The notes under the pieces are model-generated. The model was not told where the DNA came from. It saw only the letters and a program-made list of their open reading frames with translations, and did no database searches. A DNA stretch of 64,000 nt. Source: Alcaligenaceae bacterium. GTDB lineage: Bacteria; Pseudomonadota; Gammaproteobacteria; Burkholderiales; Burkholderiaceae_B. The translations under genes were made by a program, and so were the position numbers. Below, in pieces: positions 23,930 to 33,769 of this stretch. Each line of letters opens with the position of its first letter. The stretch's first letter is position 1. The DNA is taken from assembly GCA_013416435.1 (NCBI GenBank), contig JACCEN010000015.1, positions 1 to 64,000 of the forward strand, written 5' to 3'.

Positions 23930-25945
23930 TCAATCCAGCGCCAGCAGTTCCGCGCCGTCCCCGACTTGGTCGCCGACTGCGAAAAACACTTCCTGCACGG
24001 TTCCGTCCTTCGGCGACTGTATGGTGTGTTCCATCTTCATGGCTTCCATGACCAGCAATGCGTCGCCGGCTTTCACGGCGTCGCCGGCCTTGACCGCAAT
24101 GGAGATGATCTTCCCGGGCATGGGAGCCGTCAGGCTGCCGCCGTGATCGCCGCTTTCGTCCACGGAGTGCATCAGAGGGTCGTGCTGCTCCAGCAGGGTC
24201 GGCACACCGCCCGCATACACATGGACCTGCTCGCCGCGCACGATGACGGTTGCCCGTTCGTCGGCATCGCCCAGGCGGATGCGGACGAGGTACTGGCCGG
24301 CGCCTGTCGCCTCCGTTTTCCATTCCAGCGGCAGCACGGTCTCGCCGCTTGAATAAGACCACTGTTCCGCAACGCGGCGCAGGACCACTTCACGTGCCTC
24401 GCCGCGGTCAAGCAGGGAGAACGTCTTTTCGTAAACGCCGCTGACACGCCAGCCGTCCAGTGCATTCCAGGGGTCGGCGCCGGCGATGCGTTGATGGGGT
24501 TCCGAGCTTTTTTCCCCTTGGCCGGCCAGGAGGGCTGCCATGGCCAGCGCGCACGCGGTGTCCGTGGCCGGCATGGGGGGCGGGAAGAGGCTGTCATGGC
24601 GCCGTTCGATCAGGCCGGTGTCCAGGTCCGCCTGGGCGAACGCGTCGTCCAGCACGAGGCGGCGCAGGAAGGCGATATTCGTCTGGACGCCGACGCATTG
24701 GAGCTCGCCCAGCGCTTGAGCCATACGGGCCCGCGCCTGCTCGCGGTCCTTGCCGCGCACGATGAGCTTGGCGATCATGGGATCGTAATAGGGCGTGATG
24801 GCGTCTCCTTCGCGCACGCCGCCGTCTATGCGCACGTCGCCATTGGCGAAGGCCGTATGCGCTGGGAGGTTCAGGACATCGAGGCGGCCAATGGAAGGCA
24901 GGAAGCCGTTGTCCGGATTCTCGGCATAGATGCGCGCTTCGATGGCGTGTCCGGTGAAGTCCAGGTCTTCCTGGCGCACCGGCAGCGCTTCGCCGGCCGC
25001 GACGCGCAACTGCCATTCCACCAGGTCGTGGCCGGTGATCATCTCGGTGACGGGGTGCTCCACCTGCAGGCGGGTGTTCATTTCCATGAAGTAGAAGCGC
25101 CCGTCGGGTTCGGCGATGAACTCGACTGTGCCGGCGCCGACATAGCCGACGGCGCGCGCGGCGGCGACGGCGGCTTCGCCCATCGCGCGCCGGCGTTCCG
25201 GCGTCATGCCGGGGGCGGGCGCTTCTTCGATGACTTTCTGGTGGCGGCGCTGCACCGAGCAGTCGCGTTCGAACAGATAGACGCAATTGCCGTGGCTGTC
25301 GGCGAATACCTGGATCTCGATATGGCGGGGTTTCTGCAGATAGCGCTCGATGAGCACCTTGTCGTCGCCGAAACTGCCGGCGGCTTCACGCTTGCAGGAT
25401 GCCAGGGCTTCCCGGAAGGCATCGGCCGAGGCGACGATGCGCATGCCTTTTCCGCCGCCGCCCGCGCTCGCCTTGATGAGCACCGGATAGCCGATGAGAT
25501 CGGCCTGCGCCTGGAGGAAGTCGGGATCCTGGTTTTCTCCGTGGTAGCCGGGCACCAGCGGCACGCCGGCCGCTTCCATCAGGGATTTTGCGGCCGACTT
25601 GCTGCCCATGGCCGCAATGGCGCCGGCCGGCGGGCCCACGAAGACGATGCCCGCATCGGCGCAGGCCTGGGCAAAGGCTTCGTTTTCCGACAAAAAACCA
25701 TAGCCGGGATGCACCGCTTGCGCGCCGGCGGCCTTGGCGGCTTCGAGTATCGCCGGGCCGCGCAGATAGCTGTTGCGCGGCTCGGGCCCGCCGATGGGAA
25801 TGGCGGCGTCGCAGGCGGCGACGTGGCGCGCGTTGGCGTCGGCTTCGGAATAGACGGCGATGGTGCGCAGGCCCAGGCGCTGTGCGGTGGCGGCCACGCG
25901 GCATGCGATCTCGCCGCGGTTCGCGATCAGTAGGGTGTTGAACAC
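23930..25945 (-). CDS. mccA: Methylcrotonyl-CoA carboxylase, biotin-containing alpha subunit
   Basis: The 671-aa protein joins a biotin carboxylase (TLLIANRGEIACR at the start, ATP-grasp loop GGGGKGMR, EMNTRLQVEHPVTE) to a C-terminal biotinyl domain. The biotin-accepting lysine is in VMEAMKMEH (K637). It carboxylates biotin with bicarbonate and ATP. With MccB it converts 3-methylcrotonyl-CoA to 3-methylglutaconyl-CoA in leucine breakdown. The substrate assignment rests on the neighbours (isovaleryl-CoA dehydrogenase, LiuR); propionyl- or geranyl-CoA subunits look similar. It follows mccB by 13 bases and ends the operon. Confidence 0.9.
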   Translation of the reverse strand: MFNTLLIANRGEIACRVAATAQRLGLRTIAVYSEADANARHVAACDAAIPIGGPEPRNSYLRGPAILEAAKAAGAQAVHPGYGFLSENEAFAQACADAGIVFVGPPAGAIAAMGSKSAAKSLMEAAGVPLVPGYHGENQDPDFLQAQADLIGYPVLIKASAGGGGKGMRIVASADAFREALASCKREAAGSFGDDKVLIERYLQKPRHIEIQVFADSHGNCVYLFERDCSVQRRHQKVIEEAPAPGMTPERRRAMGEAAVAAARAVGYVGAGTVEFIAEPDGRFYFMEMNTRLQVEHPVTEMITGHDLVEWQLRVAAGEALPVRQEDLDFTGHAIEARIYAENPDNGFLPSIGRLDVLNLPAHTAFANGDVRIDGGVREGDAITPYYDPMIAKLIVRGKDREQARARMAQALGELQCVGVQTNIAFLRRLVLDDAFAQADLDTGLIERRHDSLFPPPMPATDTACALAMAALLAGQGEKSSEPHQRIAGADPWNALDGWRVSGVYEKTFSLLDRGEAREVVLRRVAEQWSYSSGETVLPLEWKTEATGAGQYLVRIRLGDADERATVIVRGEQVHVYAGGVPTLLEQHDPLMHSVDESGDHGGSLTAPMPGKIISIAVKAGDAVKAGDALLVMEAMKMEHTIQSPKDGTVQEVFFAVGDQVGDGAELLALD

Positions 25946-25958
25946 GACGACTCCTTGA

Positions 25959-27566
25959 TTACATGCGGAACACGCCGAATCGCGTGTCTTCGATGGGGGC
26001 GTTCAGCGCGGCGGAAAGGCTCAGCGCCAGGACCCGTCGGGTGTCGGCGGGCATGATGATGCCGTCGTCCCACAACCTGGCCGTGGCGTAGTAGGGATGG
26101 CCTTCCTTTTCGTATTGGTCCCGTATGGGGGCCTTGAAGGCTTCTTCTTCCTGGGCGGACCAGGCGCCGCCCTTGGCTTCGATGCCGTCGCGGCGCACCG
26201 TGGCCAGCACGCTGGCGGCTTGTTCGCCGCCCATGACCGAGATGCGGGCATTGGGCCAAAGGAAAAGCAGGCGGGGGCCGAAGGCTCGGCCGCACATGCC
26301 GTAGTTGCCGGCGCCGAAGGAGCCGCCGATGAGGACGGTGAACTTGGGCACGGCGGCGGTCGACACGGCGGTGACCATCTTGGCGCCGTGCCGGGCGATG
26401 CCTTCGTTTTCGTATTTGCGGCCCACCATGAAGCCGGTGATGTTCTGCAGGAACACAAGAGGGATCTTGCGCTGGCAGCAGAGCTCGATGAAATGCGTGC
26501 CTTTCTGGGCAGCCTCGGAAAACAGGATGCCGTTGTTGGCGATGATGCCCACGGGCATGCCATGGATGTGCGCGAAGCCGGTGACCAGGGTCGTGCCGAA
26601 GCGCGCCTTGAACTCATCGAATTCAGAGCCGTCCACGACGCGGGCGATGACTTCGCGCACGTCGTAGGGCTTGCGCGTGTCCGATGGAATGATGCCATTC
26701 AGTTCGCGCGGGTCGTACAGCGGCTCGGCATGGGCGCGGCGACGGAGTTGCCCGGGTTTGCGGTGATTGAGCCGCGCCACGGCGCCGCGCGCCAGGTAGA
26801 GTGCATGCAGATCGTTGTTGGCCAGGTGGTCGGCCACGCCCGACAGCCGCGTATGGACGTCGCCGCCGCCCAGGTCCTCGGCGCTGACTTCCTCGCCCGT
26901 GGCGGCCTTGACCAGCGGCGGGCCGCCCAGGAAGATGGTGCCCTGGTTCTTGACGATGATGGACTCGTCGCTCATGGCGGGCACATAGGCGCCCCCCGCC
27001 GTGCACGAACCCATCACCACGGCGATCTGGGCGATGCCCTGGGCCGACATGTTGGCCTGGTTGTAGAAGATGCGACCGAAGTGCTCGCGATCGGGAAAGA
27101 CTTCGTCCTGGTTGGGCAGGTTGGCGCCGCCCGAGTCCACCAGGTAGATGCAGGGCAGGCGATTCTGCTGCGCAATCTCCTGCGCCCGCAGGTGTTTCTT
27201 GACGGTAAGCGGATAGTAGGTGCCGCCTTTGACGGTGGCGTCGTTGCAGACGATCATGCATTCCACGCCGGCGACCCGGCCTATGCCGGTGATGATGCCG
27301 GCGCCGGGTGCCTCGTTGCCATAGACGTCGTGGGCCGCCATGGGAGACAGTTCCAGGAAGGGCGTGCCCGGATCGAGCAGCCGTTCGACCCGGTCGCGTG
27401 GCAGGAGCTTGCCGCGCGCCACGTGCCGGGCGCGCGACGCCTCATTGCCGCCTTTGGCGGTTTGTGTGAGCTTTTCCTGCAGGTCGTCAAGCTGTGCCTG
27501 CATGGCGCGGGCGTTGTCGATGAAAGCCTGCGACCTCGGATTGATCCGGGATTCGATGACGGGCAT
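25959..27566 (-). CDS. mccB: Methylcrotonyl-CoA carboxylase, carboxyltransferase beta subunit
   Basis: The 535-aa protein has the length and motifs of Mcc[41 protein letters not shown], then [20 protein letters not shown] and [16 protein letters not shown] in the first crotonase-like half, and [17 protein letters not shown] and [14 protein letters not shown] in the second. It transfers the carboxyl group from biotin to 3-methylcrotonyl-CoA. A 128-base gap with no feature separates it from the thiolase gene upstream. liuC (methylglutaconyl-CoA hydratase) and liuE (HMG-CoA lyase) are not in this operon. Confidence 0.92.
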   Translation of the reverse strand: MPVIESRINPRSQAFIDNARAMQAQLDDLQEKLTQTAKGGNEASRARHVARGKLLPRDRVERLLDPGTPFLELSPMAAHDVYGNEAPGAGIITGIGRVAGVECMIVCNDATVKGGTYYPLTVKKHLRAQEIAQQNRLPCIYLVDSGGANLPNQDEVFPDREHFGRIFYNQANMSAQGIAQIAVVMGSCTAGGAYVPAMSDESIIVKNQGTIFLGGPPLVKAATGEEVSAEDLGGGDVHTRLSGVADHLANNDLHALYLARGAVARLNHRKPGQLRRRAHAEPLYDPRELNGIIPSDTRKPYDVREVIARVVDGSEFDEFKARFGTTLVTGFAHIHGMPVGIIANNGILFSEAAQKGTHFIELCCQRKIPLVFLQNITGFMVGRKYENEGIARHGAKMVTAVSTAAVPKFTVLIGGSFGAGNYGMCGRAFGPRLLFLWPNARISVMGGEQAASVLATVRRDGIEAKGGAWSAQEEEAFKAPIRDQYEKEGHPYYATARLWDDGIIMPADTRRVLALSLSAALNAPIEDTRFGVFRM

Positions 27567-27694
27567 TACTCTTCCTGGAAGCGGATGCGCTGTCTGGCGG
27601 GTGTGCTGCCGGCTTCACCAAGCAGCACACGAGTCAGCACAAGTGGTTGAAGAAAGGACGCCGGATCGATACGCGGCGCCCGTACAAGAACGTG

Positions 27695-28876
27695 TCAGGC
27701 CATTTCGATGGCAAGGGCCACGGCCTCGCCGCCGCCGATGCACAAGGACGCGATGCCGCGCTTGCCGCCCGTCTTGCGCAGTGCACCGACCAGCGTGGTC
27801 AGCAGGCGGGCGCCCGATGCGCCGATCGGATGGCCCAGCGCCGTGGCGCCGCCATGCACGTTGACCTTCTCGTGCGGCAAGCCGAGCTCGGTCATGGCCG
27901 CCATCGTCACCACCGCGAAGGCTTCGTTGATTTCGTACAGGTCGACGTCCGATGCATTCCAGCCGGTCTTGGCCAGCAGGTTCTGGATGGCGCCCACGGG
28001 AGCCGTGGTGAACCATTCGGGTTCCTGCGAATGCTGGCTATGCGCGACGATGCGGGCAAGCGGCGTGGCGCCCAGTTTCTTGGCGGTCGATTCGCGCATC
28101 AGCACCATGGCGGCGGCGCCGTCGGAAATCGAAGATGCATTGGCGGCCGTGACGGTTCCGTCCTTCTTGAAGGCGGGCTTCAGCGTGGGGATTTTCTCGG
28201 GCATGGCCTTGGTGGGGCCTTCGTCCGTGTCGATGACCACGTCGCCCTTGCGGCCCGGGATCGTGACCGGGACGATTTCCCATTTGAAGCTGCCGTCTTC
28301 GGTCGCGGCACGGGCGCGGCGCAGCGATTCCAGCGCGAAGGCGTCCTGCTGGTCGCGGGCGAAGCTGTATTTGGCGGCGCAGTCTTCCGCGAACACGCCC
28401 ATTGCCGTGCCGCGCTGGTAAGCGTCTTCGAGGCCGTCCAGCGCCATGTGGTCGTATACGGTGGAATGGCCGTAGCGGTAGCCCTGGCGGCCGCGCAACA
28501 GCAGGTAGGGCGCATTGCTCATGCTTTCCTGCCCGCCCGCCACGATGACGTCGGCGCTGCCGGCCATCAGCAGGTCGTGCGCGAACATGGCGGCTTTCAG
28601 GCCCGAGCCGCAGACCTTGTGTATGGTCGTGCAAGCCACTTGCCGGGGCAGGCCGGCCCCCAGTGCTGCCTGGCGGGCGGGCGCCTGGCCCTGTCCCGCT
28701 TGCAGGACGTTGCCCATGATGACTTCGTTGACCGCATCGCCGGAGATCCCGGCGCGCTCGACGGCGGCTTTGATGGCGATCGAGCCCAGCTCGTGCGCGG
28801 CCAGCCCGGACAGGCTGCCCATCATGCCTCCCATGGGAGTGCGGGCGACGGAAACGAGGACAATAGGATCGGACAT
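27695..28876 (-). CDS. Acetyl-CoA acetyltransferase (thiolase)
   Basis: The 393-aa thiolase carries the nucleophilic cysteine in HKVCGSGLKA (C89), the HGGATALGHPIGASG loop with the catalytic histidine, and the second cysteine in ASLCIGGGEAVA near the C-terminus. It should cleave acetoacetyl-CoA, the end product of leucine degradation after HMG-CoA cleavage, or condense two acetyl-CoA. It sits inside the liu operon between aceK and mccB, 15 bases after aceK. Confidence 0.92.
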   Translation of the reverse strand: MSDPIVLVSVARTPMGGMMGSLSGLAAHELGSIAIKAAVERAGISGDAVNEVIMGNVLQAGQGQAPARQAALGAGLPRQVACTTIHKVCGSGLKAAMFAHDLLMAGSADVIVAGGQESMSNAPYLLLRGRQGYRYGHSTVYDHMALDGLEDAYQRGTAMGVFAEDCAAKYSFARDQQDAFALESLRRARAATEDGSFKWEIVPVTIPGRKGDVVIDTDEGPTKAMPEKIPTLKPAFKKDGTVTAANASSISDGAAAMVLMRESTAKKLGATPLARIVAHSQHSQEPEWFTTAPVGAIQNLLAKTGWNASDVDLYEINEAFAVVTMAAMTELGLPHEKVNVHGGATALGHPIGASGARLLTTLVGALRKTGGKRGIASLCIGGGEAVALAIEMA

Positions 28877-28891
28877 GATAGGCTCCTGTAG

Positions 28892-30739
28892 CTAATGAGA
28901 CTGCGGCGCCGGTGTGTTGATGTGCAGGCGCCGGTCGTTTTCATAGGGAAAGATATCTTCGATACGGCCTTGCGCCGCGCGGTCGCGGCAGGCTTGCCAC
29001 CAGTCCGCATCGAGCAGCTCGGCATGATATTTCAGGAAGGCGGCCCGCACGCGCGGGTCGCCCAGCAGAAATACGCGAAACTCTTCTGGGAATACGTCGT
29101 TCGGGCCGACCGGGTACCACGGCTCGTTCGACATTTCGGCTTCCGGATTGGGCGCGGGTGGAATACGCCGGAACTGCATTTCCGTCATCCGCTGGATTTC
29201 GTCGTAGTCATAGAATACAACGCGGCCCAGGCGCGTGACGCCAAAATTCTTGTACAGCATGTCGCCGGGGAAGATATTCGCCGCTGCCAGTTCGCGGATG
29301 GCATTGCCGTATTGCTTCACGGCGGCCTCAAGCACGGCGTCGGAAGCATGGGCGAGATAGATGTTCAGCGGCGTCATGCGGCGCTCGATATACACATGGC
29401 GCAACACGATGGCCTCGTCCTGTTCTTCGATCAGGCTGGGAACCTGCTCGCGCAGCGCGGCAAGCAAGGCGTCCGAGAATCGTGCGCGGGGCAGCGCCAC
29501 CTGCGAATATTCCCAGGTGTCGGCCATGCGCCCGACCCGGTCGTGCTTCTTGACCATTTGGTATTTGCGGCGCACGGTCGCGTGATCCATGCCGTCTTTG
29601 GCGATGCGGTCGCGTATGAGCTTGAAGACGTAGGGATACGAGGGCAGCGTGAACACTGTCATCACCAGCCCCTGGATGCCCGGCGCCATCTCGAAGTCAT
29701 CGTGCGAATGGGCAAGATGATGCAGGAAGTCGCGATAGAAAAGCGTCTTGCCCTGTTTCTGAAGTCCGATGGCGCTGTAGAGCTCTGCCTTGGGCTTGCG
29801 CGGCAGCAGGCTGGACAGGAAACCGACATAGGCGGCCGGCGTTTCCATGTCGACCAGGAAATAAGCGCGGGCGAAGCTGAACAGGGTGCTCAGGTCGTCC
29901 GGCGTATGCAGCAATGCATCGAGCTGGATATGTCCCGACGGCGTGCGCAGCAGGGCGATCGCGAAGGGATGGGTGGCGCCCTGGTTGATCAGGCGGCCCA
30001 CCGCGTAAGCGCCTTTGTTCCGGAAAAACAGCGAGTTCAGGACGTGGATCTGGCAATCGGCGGCGATGCGCCGGCCCGCGCCGCGCGGCAGGGCCGAGCG
30101 CAACCGCCGCAAGGCCAGCCGCGCCAGCTTGCGGGCATCGGCGGGCAGGTCCAGGAACGGCGCTGCCAGCCCGAAGTCGGCGATCATCCGGATCAGGGAC
30201 ACTTCCAGGCCTTCGCGGCTGGGGTAGTACACACGGTACGAGGGCAGCTTGCTGTCCAGGTATTCCGTTGCCACCGCGGGCCGCACGAACAGGAAGTCAT
30301 TATGGAAATAGTCGCGATGCAGTACGCGGCAGGACACGGAGTTGAAGAAAGTCTCGGCGCACTCGGGTTGCCTGTGGCCCGACAGCAATGAGACGAAATC
30401 GCTCTTGACGTCTTGCCAGAAGGCGATCTGCCCTGGATTCAGGCCATGGCCGGGCTCGGGGCTCAAGGGATGGGAAATTTCACTGCCCTTGAGCGCCGTG
30501 CCCAGCAGGGCCGTGCATTCCCGGACCCGTGTATCGTAATATTCGATGCGCTCGCTGGAGAGCTGCTGTATGCCGCGCCAGTTGCCGGATTCGAACAGCG
30601 CCTTGGCGCGCTGCGCGCCATAGCGGAACAAGGCATAGTGCCGATTGAAACCATCAAGCAAAGCCTGGGCCACGGCCCGCGGTTGCGGGTTGCGGCGCCC
30701 GATGGGCTCGATGCGTTGATGGTCTGCGGCGAAGTTCAT
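28892..30739 (-). CDS. aceK: Isocitrate dehydrogenase kinase/phosphatase
   Basis: The 615-aa protein matches AceK throughout: [17 protein letters not shown] near the start, [20 protein letters not shown], then the kinase lobe with [11 protein letters not shown] and [22 protein letters not shown] (the DYDE metal site). It phosphorylates isocitrate dehydrogenase on acetate-like substrates, sending isocitrate into the glyoxylate shunt, and dephosphorylates it otherwise. Its ATG overlaps the isovaleryl-CoA dehydrogenase stop by four bases, so it is translated as part of the leucine operon. In enteric bacteria it is instead beside aceBA. Confidence 0.95.
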   Translation of the reverse strand: MNFAADHQRIEPIGRRNPQPRAVAQALLDGFNRHYALFRYGAQRAKALFESGNWRGIQQLSSERIEYYDTRVRECTALLGTALKGSEISHPLSPEPGHGLNPGQIAFWQDVKSDFVSLLSGHRQPECAETFFNSVSCRVLHRDYFHNDFLFVRPAVATEYLDSKLPSYRVYYPSREGLEVSLIRMIADFGLAAPFLDLPADARKLARLALRRLRSALPRGAGRRIAADCQIHVLNSLFFRNKGAYAVGRLINQGATHPFAIALLRTPSGHIQLDALLHTPDDLSTLFSFARAYFLVDMETPAAYVGFLSSLLPRKPKAELYSAIGLQKQGKTLFYRDFLHHLAHSHDDFEMAPGIQGLVMTVFTLPSYPYVFKLIRDRIAKDGMDHATVRRKYQMVKKHDRVGRMADTWEYSQVALPRARFSDALLAALREQVPSLIEEQDEAIVLRHVYIERRMTPLNIYLAHASDAVLEAAVKQYGNAIRELAAANIFPGDMLYKNFGVTRLGRVVFYDYDEIQRMTEMQFRRIPPAPNPEAEMSNEPWYPVGPNDVFPEEFRVFLLGDPRVRAAFLKYHAELLDADWWQACRDRAAQGRIEDIFPYENDRRLHINTPAPQSH

Positions 30740-31914
30740 GCCGTCTCGTTGAAGAGTTCGCGTCCGATCAGCATGCGGCGGATCTCGCTGGTGCCGGCCC
30801 CGATCTCATACAGCTTGGCGTCGCGCCACAGGCGGCCGGTGGGATATTCATTGATGTAGCCGTTGCCGCCCAGTATCTGTATGCCTTCGCCGGCCATCCA
30901 GGTGGCTTTCTCGGCGGCGTACAGAATGACGGCGGCGCAATCTTTGCGCACCTGGCGCACGTGCTGGCTGCCGAGCTTGTCCAGATTACGGCCGACGGCA
31001 TAGCAGAAGGCGCGGCTGGCCTGCAGCGTGGTGTACAGGTCGGCCATCTTCCCTTGTATGAGCTGGAACTCGCCGATGGCCTGGCCAAACTGTTTGCGCT
31101 CGTGCACATAGGGCACGACGACGTCCATGACGGCCTGCATGATGCCCAGCGGACCGCCCGCCAGGACGGCGCGCTCGTAGTCCAGGCCGCTCATGAGCAC
31201 CTTGACGCCTTCATTGACGCGGCCCAGCACGTTCTCTTCGGGCACTTCGCAATCCTGGAACACCAGTTCGCCGGTGTGGCTGCCGCGCATGCCCAGCTTG
31301 TCGAGCTTCTGCGCCACGGAAAAGCCCTTGAAGCCCTTTTCGATGAGGAAGGCGGTGATGCCGCGTTGCTGGGCTTGCGGGTCGGTCTTGGCGTACACCA
31401 CCAGGGTATCGGCATCGGGACCGTTGGTGATCCACATTTTCGTGCCGTTCAGGACATAGCGGTCGCCTTTTTTTTCGGCGCGCAGCTTCATGCTGACCAC
31501 GTCGGAGCCGGCGCCGGGCTCGCTCATGGCAAGCGCGCCGATGTGTTCGCCGGACACCAGGCGGGGAAGGTATTTCTGCTTCTGCGCCTCTGTGCCGTTG
31601 CGGTGGATCTGGTTCACGCACAGATTGGAATGCGCGCCATAGGACAGCCCGATCGAGGCGCTGGCGCGGGAGATTTCCTCCATGGCGATCATGTGTGCCC
31701 AATAGCCCATGCCGCTGCCGCCGTATTCCTCGCCCACCGTCATGCCCAGCAGCCCAAGGCTGCCGAACTTCTGCCACAAGTCCATGGGAAACTGGTCGCT
31801 GCGGTCGGCCTCGGCGGCCCGGGGCGCGATTTCCGCCTGCGCGAAGTGATGCACCGTGTCGCGCAGCATTTCAAGGTCGGGACCAAGGTCGAAATCCAGG
31901 CCGGGTAGGTTCAT
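30736..31914 (-). CDS. ivd: Isovaleryl-CoA dehydrogenase
   Basis: The 392-aa flavoenzyme oxidises isovaleryl-CoA to 3-methylcrotonyl-CoA. [15 protein letters not shown] is the family loop and [22 protein letters not shown] the next block. The catalytic base is the glutamate in [18 protein letters not shown]; a Glu at this place marks isovaleryl-CoA dehydrogenases among acyl-CoA dehydrogenases. [11 protein letters not shown] and [15 protein letters not shown] close the protein. It is the first gene of the operon. The ATG at 31914 has a GGAGAT Shine-Dalgarno, and a perfect LiuR-type palindrome lies 72 bases upstream. Confidence 0.94.
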   Translation of the reverse strand: MNLPGLDFDLGPDLEMLRDTVHHFAQAEIAPRAAEADRSDQFPMDLWQKFGSLGLLGMTVGEEYGGSGMGYWAHMIAMEEISRASASIGLSYGAHSNLCVNQIHRNGTEAQKQKYLPRLVSGEHIGALAMSEPGAGSDVVSMKLRAEKKGDRYVLNGTKMWITNGPDADTLVVYAKTDPQAQQRGITAFLIEKGFKGFSVAQKLDKLGMRGSHTGELVFQDCEVPEENVLGRVNEGVKVLMSGLDYERAVLAGGPLGIMQAVMDVVVPYVHERKQFGQAIGEFQLIQGKMADLYTTLQASRAFCYAVGRNLDKLGSQHVRQVRKDCAAVILYAAEKATWMAGEGIQILGGNGYINEYPTGRLWRDAKLYEIGAGTSEIRRMLIGRELFNETA

Positions 31915-31985
31915 GGTGATCTCCTTCGCTAAGCGGATGGGGGAGGCGGGTACAAAGCTGACCATTTTGGCATGAATACTATATT

Positions 31986-32001
31986 ACGTTTACGTAAACG
32001 T
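31986..32001. promoter_or_regulatory. LiuR-type operator at the ivd promoter
   Basis: A perfect 16-bp palindrome reads ACGTTTACGTAAACGT. It agrees with the operator known for LiuR, the MerR-type repressor of leucine and branched-chain catabolism. It lies upstream of ivd, the first gene of the operon. A related palindrome is at the liuR promoter. Confidence 0.88.
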
Positions 32002-32028
32002 CAACTATTGGCATTTTCCCTATGATGT

Positions 32029-32158
32029 GGGGTCCGACCCCATGGGGTCGGGCCCCTTTCTACCCGGTCTGGGGGTCAGACCCCGAATGGGGTCTGACCC
32101 CGGCACCCACCATCGTTTCATCGGCATCGGGGTCAGACCCCATGCGGGGTCTGACCCC
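32029..32158. repeat. Three palindromic repeats, one a variant
   Basis: A variant copy at 32029-32056 reads GGGGTCCGACCCC with a shortened partner. Full copies lie at 32072-32101 and 32129-32158. They fill the space between the ivd operator and the 3' end of liuR. Confidence 0.9.
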
Positions 32159-32164
32159 AGGAAA

Positions 32165-32545
32165 TCAATTATGCTGGCTTAACAGACCTTGGCAATGATC
32201 CAGCTGTGCCTGGATCTCGGCCAGGGTTTCGCGCAAGTCTTTTTGTTGCTGCAGCAGCGTGGAGCGGTGCTTCTCCAGGATGTCGATGTAATACCTCAGT
32301 TGGGCCGCCGTGTCGTCCGGCGCATCGTACATATTGATCAGGCTGAGGATCTCGGACAGCTGCAGGCCCAGGCGCTTGCCGCGCAGGGCCAGCTTGAGTC
32401 GCGTGCGATCCCGGGAGGAATAGATACGGTTACGGCCGTCCCGCGCGGGGCTCACGATGCCCTGGTCTTCGTAATAGCGAAGTGTGCGGGGCGTGATGGC
32501 GAATTCCTGCGCCAGATCGGAGATGGTCCAGTGAGATTCGGTCAT
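32165..32545 (-). CDS. liuR: MerR-family regulator LiuR
   Basis: The 126-aa protein has the MerR winged HTH (WTISDLAQEFAITPRTLRYYEDQGI), then SRDRTRLKLALRGKRLGLQLSEILSLI. A C-terminal coiled coil rich in Leu and Gln (about residues 85-120) should mediate dimerisation. It lacks the cysteines of metal-sensing MerR proteins. LiuR represses the isovalerate/leucine operon and is released by a pathway intermediate. Operators of the expected type lie at ivd and at its own promoter, so autoregulation is likely. Confidence 0.92.
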   Translation of the reverse strand: MTESHWTISDLAQEFAITPRTLRYYEDQGIVSPARDGRNRIYSSRDRTRLKLALRGKRLGLQLSEILSLINMYDAPDDTAAQLRYYIDILEKHRSTLLQQQKDLRETLAEIQAQLDHCQGLLSQHN

Positions 32546-32561
32546 CGAAATAGGTTACCGT

Positions 32562-32575
32562 TTACGTTAACGTAA
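32562..32575. promoter_or_regulatory. LiuR-type operator between liuR and the MBL gene
   Basis: A perfect 14-bp palindrome TTACGTTAACGTAA, extended leftward by a partly matching TTACCGT, lies in the 86-bp gap between the divergent liuR and hydrolase genes. It could control both. Confidence 0.85.
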
Positions 32576-32631
32576 TTGATGATGCCATAATATGAGTTAA
32601 AAGGCATTTCCGGTATCGAGATGGAGACAGA

Positions 32632-33696
32632 ATGAATCCCAATGAAATGAAGCTGACGTATCCGTTCGGCGATGAGCTTCCCGCCGCCGGCCACGCCATG
32701 GCCGTGGCGGATGGCGTGCGTTGGATACGCATGCCGCTTCCCTTTGCGCTCGACCACATCAATCTTTGGCTGTTGCGCGATGAAATCGACGGCCGCGAAG
32801 GCTGGACGGTGGTTGACTGCGGCGTCAGCCGTGATGAAGTCAAGGAAATCTGGGAACAGATTTTCAAGAACGTACTGGACGGCTTGCCTGTGCTCAGGGT
32901 TGTAGTGACGCACATGCATCCAGACCATGTCGGCCTTGCAAATTGGCTGTGCGAGAAATGGGATGCGCGCTTGTGGATGACCATGACGGACTGGAGCGTT
33001 GCGCGCCTGTGGTCCCGCCCCGCAGCGGAAGGCAGTGGCCCGAACGGCATATCGGCCGCAGCGCATTTTGCGCGTCACGGCCTGACGGACCCCGATGCGC
33101 AGGAACAGATTCGCCAGCGTGCCGGCTACTACCCCAGTCTGGTGCCTGATGTTCCTGCCCGATACACCCGCATGATGGACGGCAATCGCCTGCAGATCGG
33201 CGGCCGTGAGTGGAAGGTGATCGTAGGCTACGGCCACGCGCCCGAACACGCTTCGCTGTATTGCGACACGCTGCAGCTGCTGATTTCCGGCGATATGGTG
33301 CTGCCGCGAATTTCCACCAACGTGAGCGTGTTCGATTACGAACCCGACGGCAACCCCTTGCCGCTCTATTTGAACTCGCTGCGCGCTTACGATGACCTGC
33401 CTGAAAACACGCTTGTCCTGCCTTCGCATGGGCGGCCTTTCCGCGGCTTGCACGAGCGCATTGCGCAACAGCATGCGCATCACGCGGAGCGCCTGGAAGA
33501 GGTTCTGGATGCCTGCGCAAATCCCAAGAGCACGGCGGATATCGTCCCGGTGATGTTCAAACGCAAGCTCGACCTGCATCAGCTCACCTTCGCCATGGGC
33601 GAGGCGCTGGCCCACCTGCATGCCTTGTATTTCGACGGCAAGCTCCGGCGCCAGACCGGCGGCGACGGCGTCATCCGCTTTCAGCGCGTGTCCTAG
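32632..33696 (+). CDS. Metallo-beta-lactamase-fold hydrolase
   Basis: The 354-aa protein carries the metal motif THMHPDHVG (H94, H96, D98, H99), a later GHAPEHASLY histidine and GDMVLPRIS with the bridging aspartate. A C-terminal extension of about 100 residues includes LPSHGRPFRG. The closest described relatives are hydrolases of the glyoxalase II / CoA-thioesterase-like group, but the substrate is unknown. It is divergent from liuR with a shared LiuR operator. A thioesterase-like role in branched-chain acyl-CoA metabolism is therefore plausible. Confidence 0.85.
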   Translation: MNPNEMKLTYPFGDELPAAGHAMAVADGVRWIRMPLPFALDHINLWLLRDEIDGREGWTVVDCGVSRDEVKEIWEQIFKNVLDGLPVLRVVVTHMHPDHVGLANWLCEKWDARLWMTMTDWSVARLWSRPAAEGSGPNGISAAAHFARHGLTDPDAQEQIRQRAGYYPSLVPDVPARYTRMMDGNRLQIGGREWKVIVGYGHAPEHASLYCDTLQLLISGDMVLPRISTNVSVFDYEPDGNPLPLYLNSLRAYDDLPENTLVLPSHGRPFRGLHERIAQQHAHHAERLEEVLDACANPKSTADIVPVMFKRKLDLHQLTFAMGEALAHLHALYFDGKLRRQTGGDGVIRFQRVS

Positions 33697-33768
33697 GGTC
33701 AGACCCCATGCGGGGTCTGGCCCTTTCAATCCTTGCGTGGGGTCAGACCCCGTACGGGGTCTGACCCC
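33695..33768. repeat. Two GGGGTCAGACCCC palindromes
   Basis: A slightly decayed copy at 33695-33723 begins in the stop codon of the MBL gene (TAGGGTCAGACC). A full copy at 33739-33768 ends one base before the stop of lysE. The pair spans a convergent gap. Confidence 0.92.
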
Positions 33769-33769
33769 T

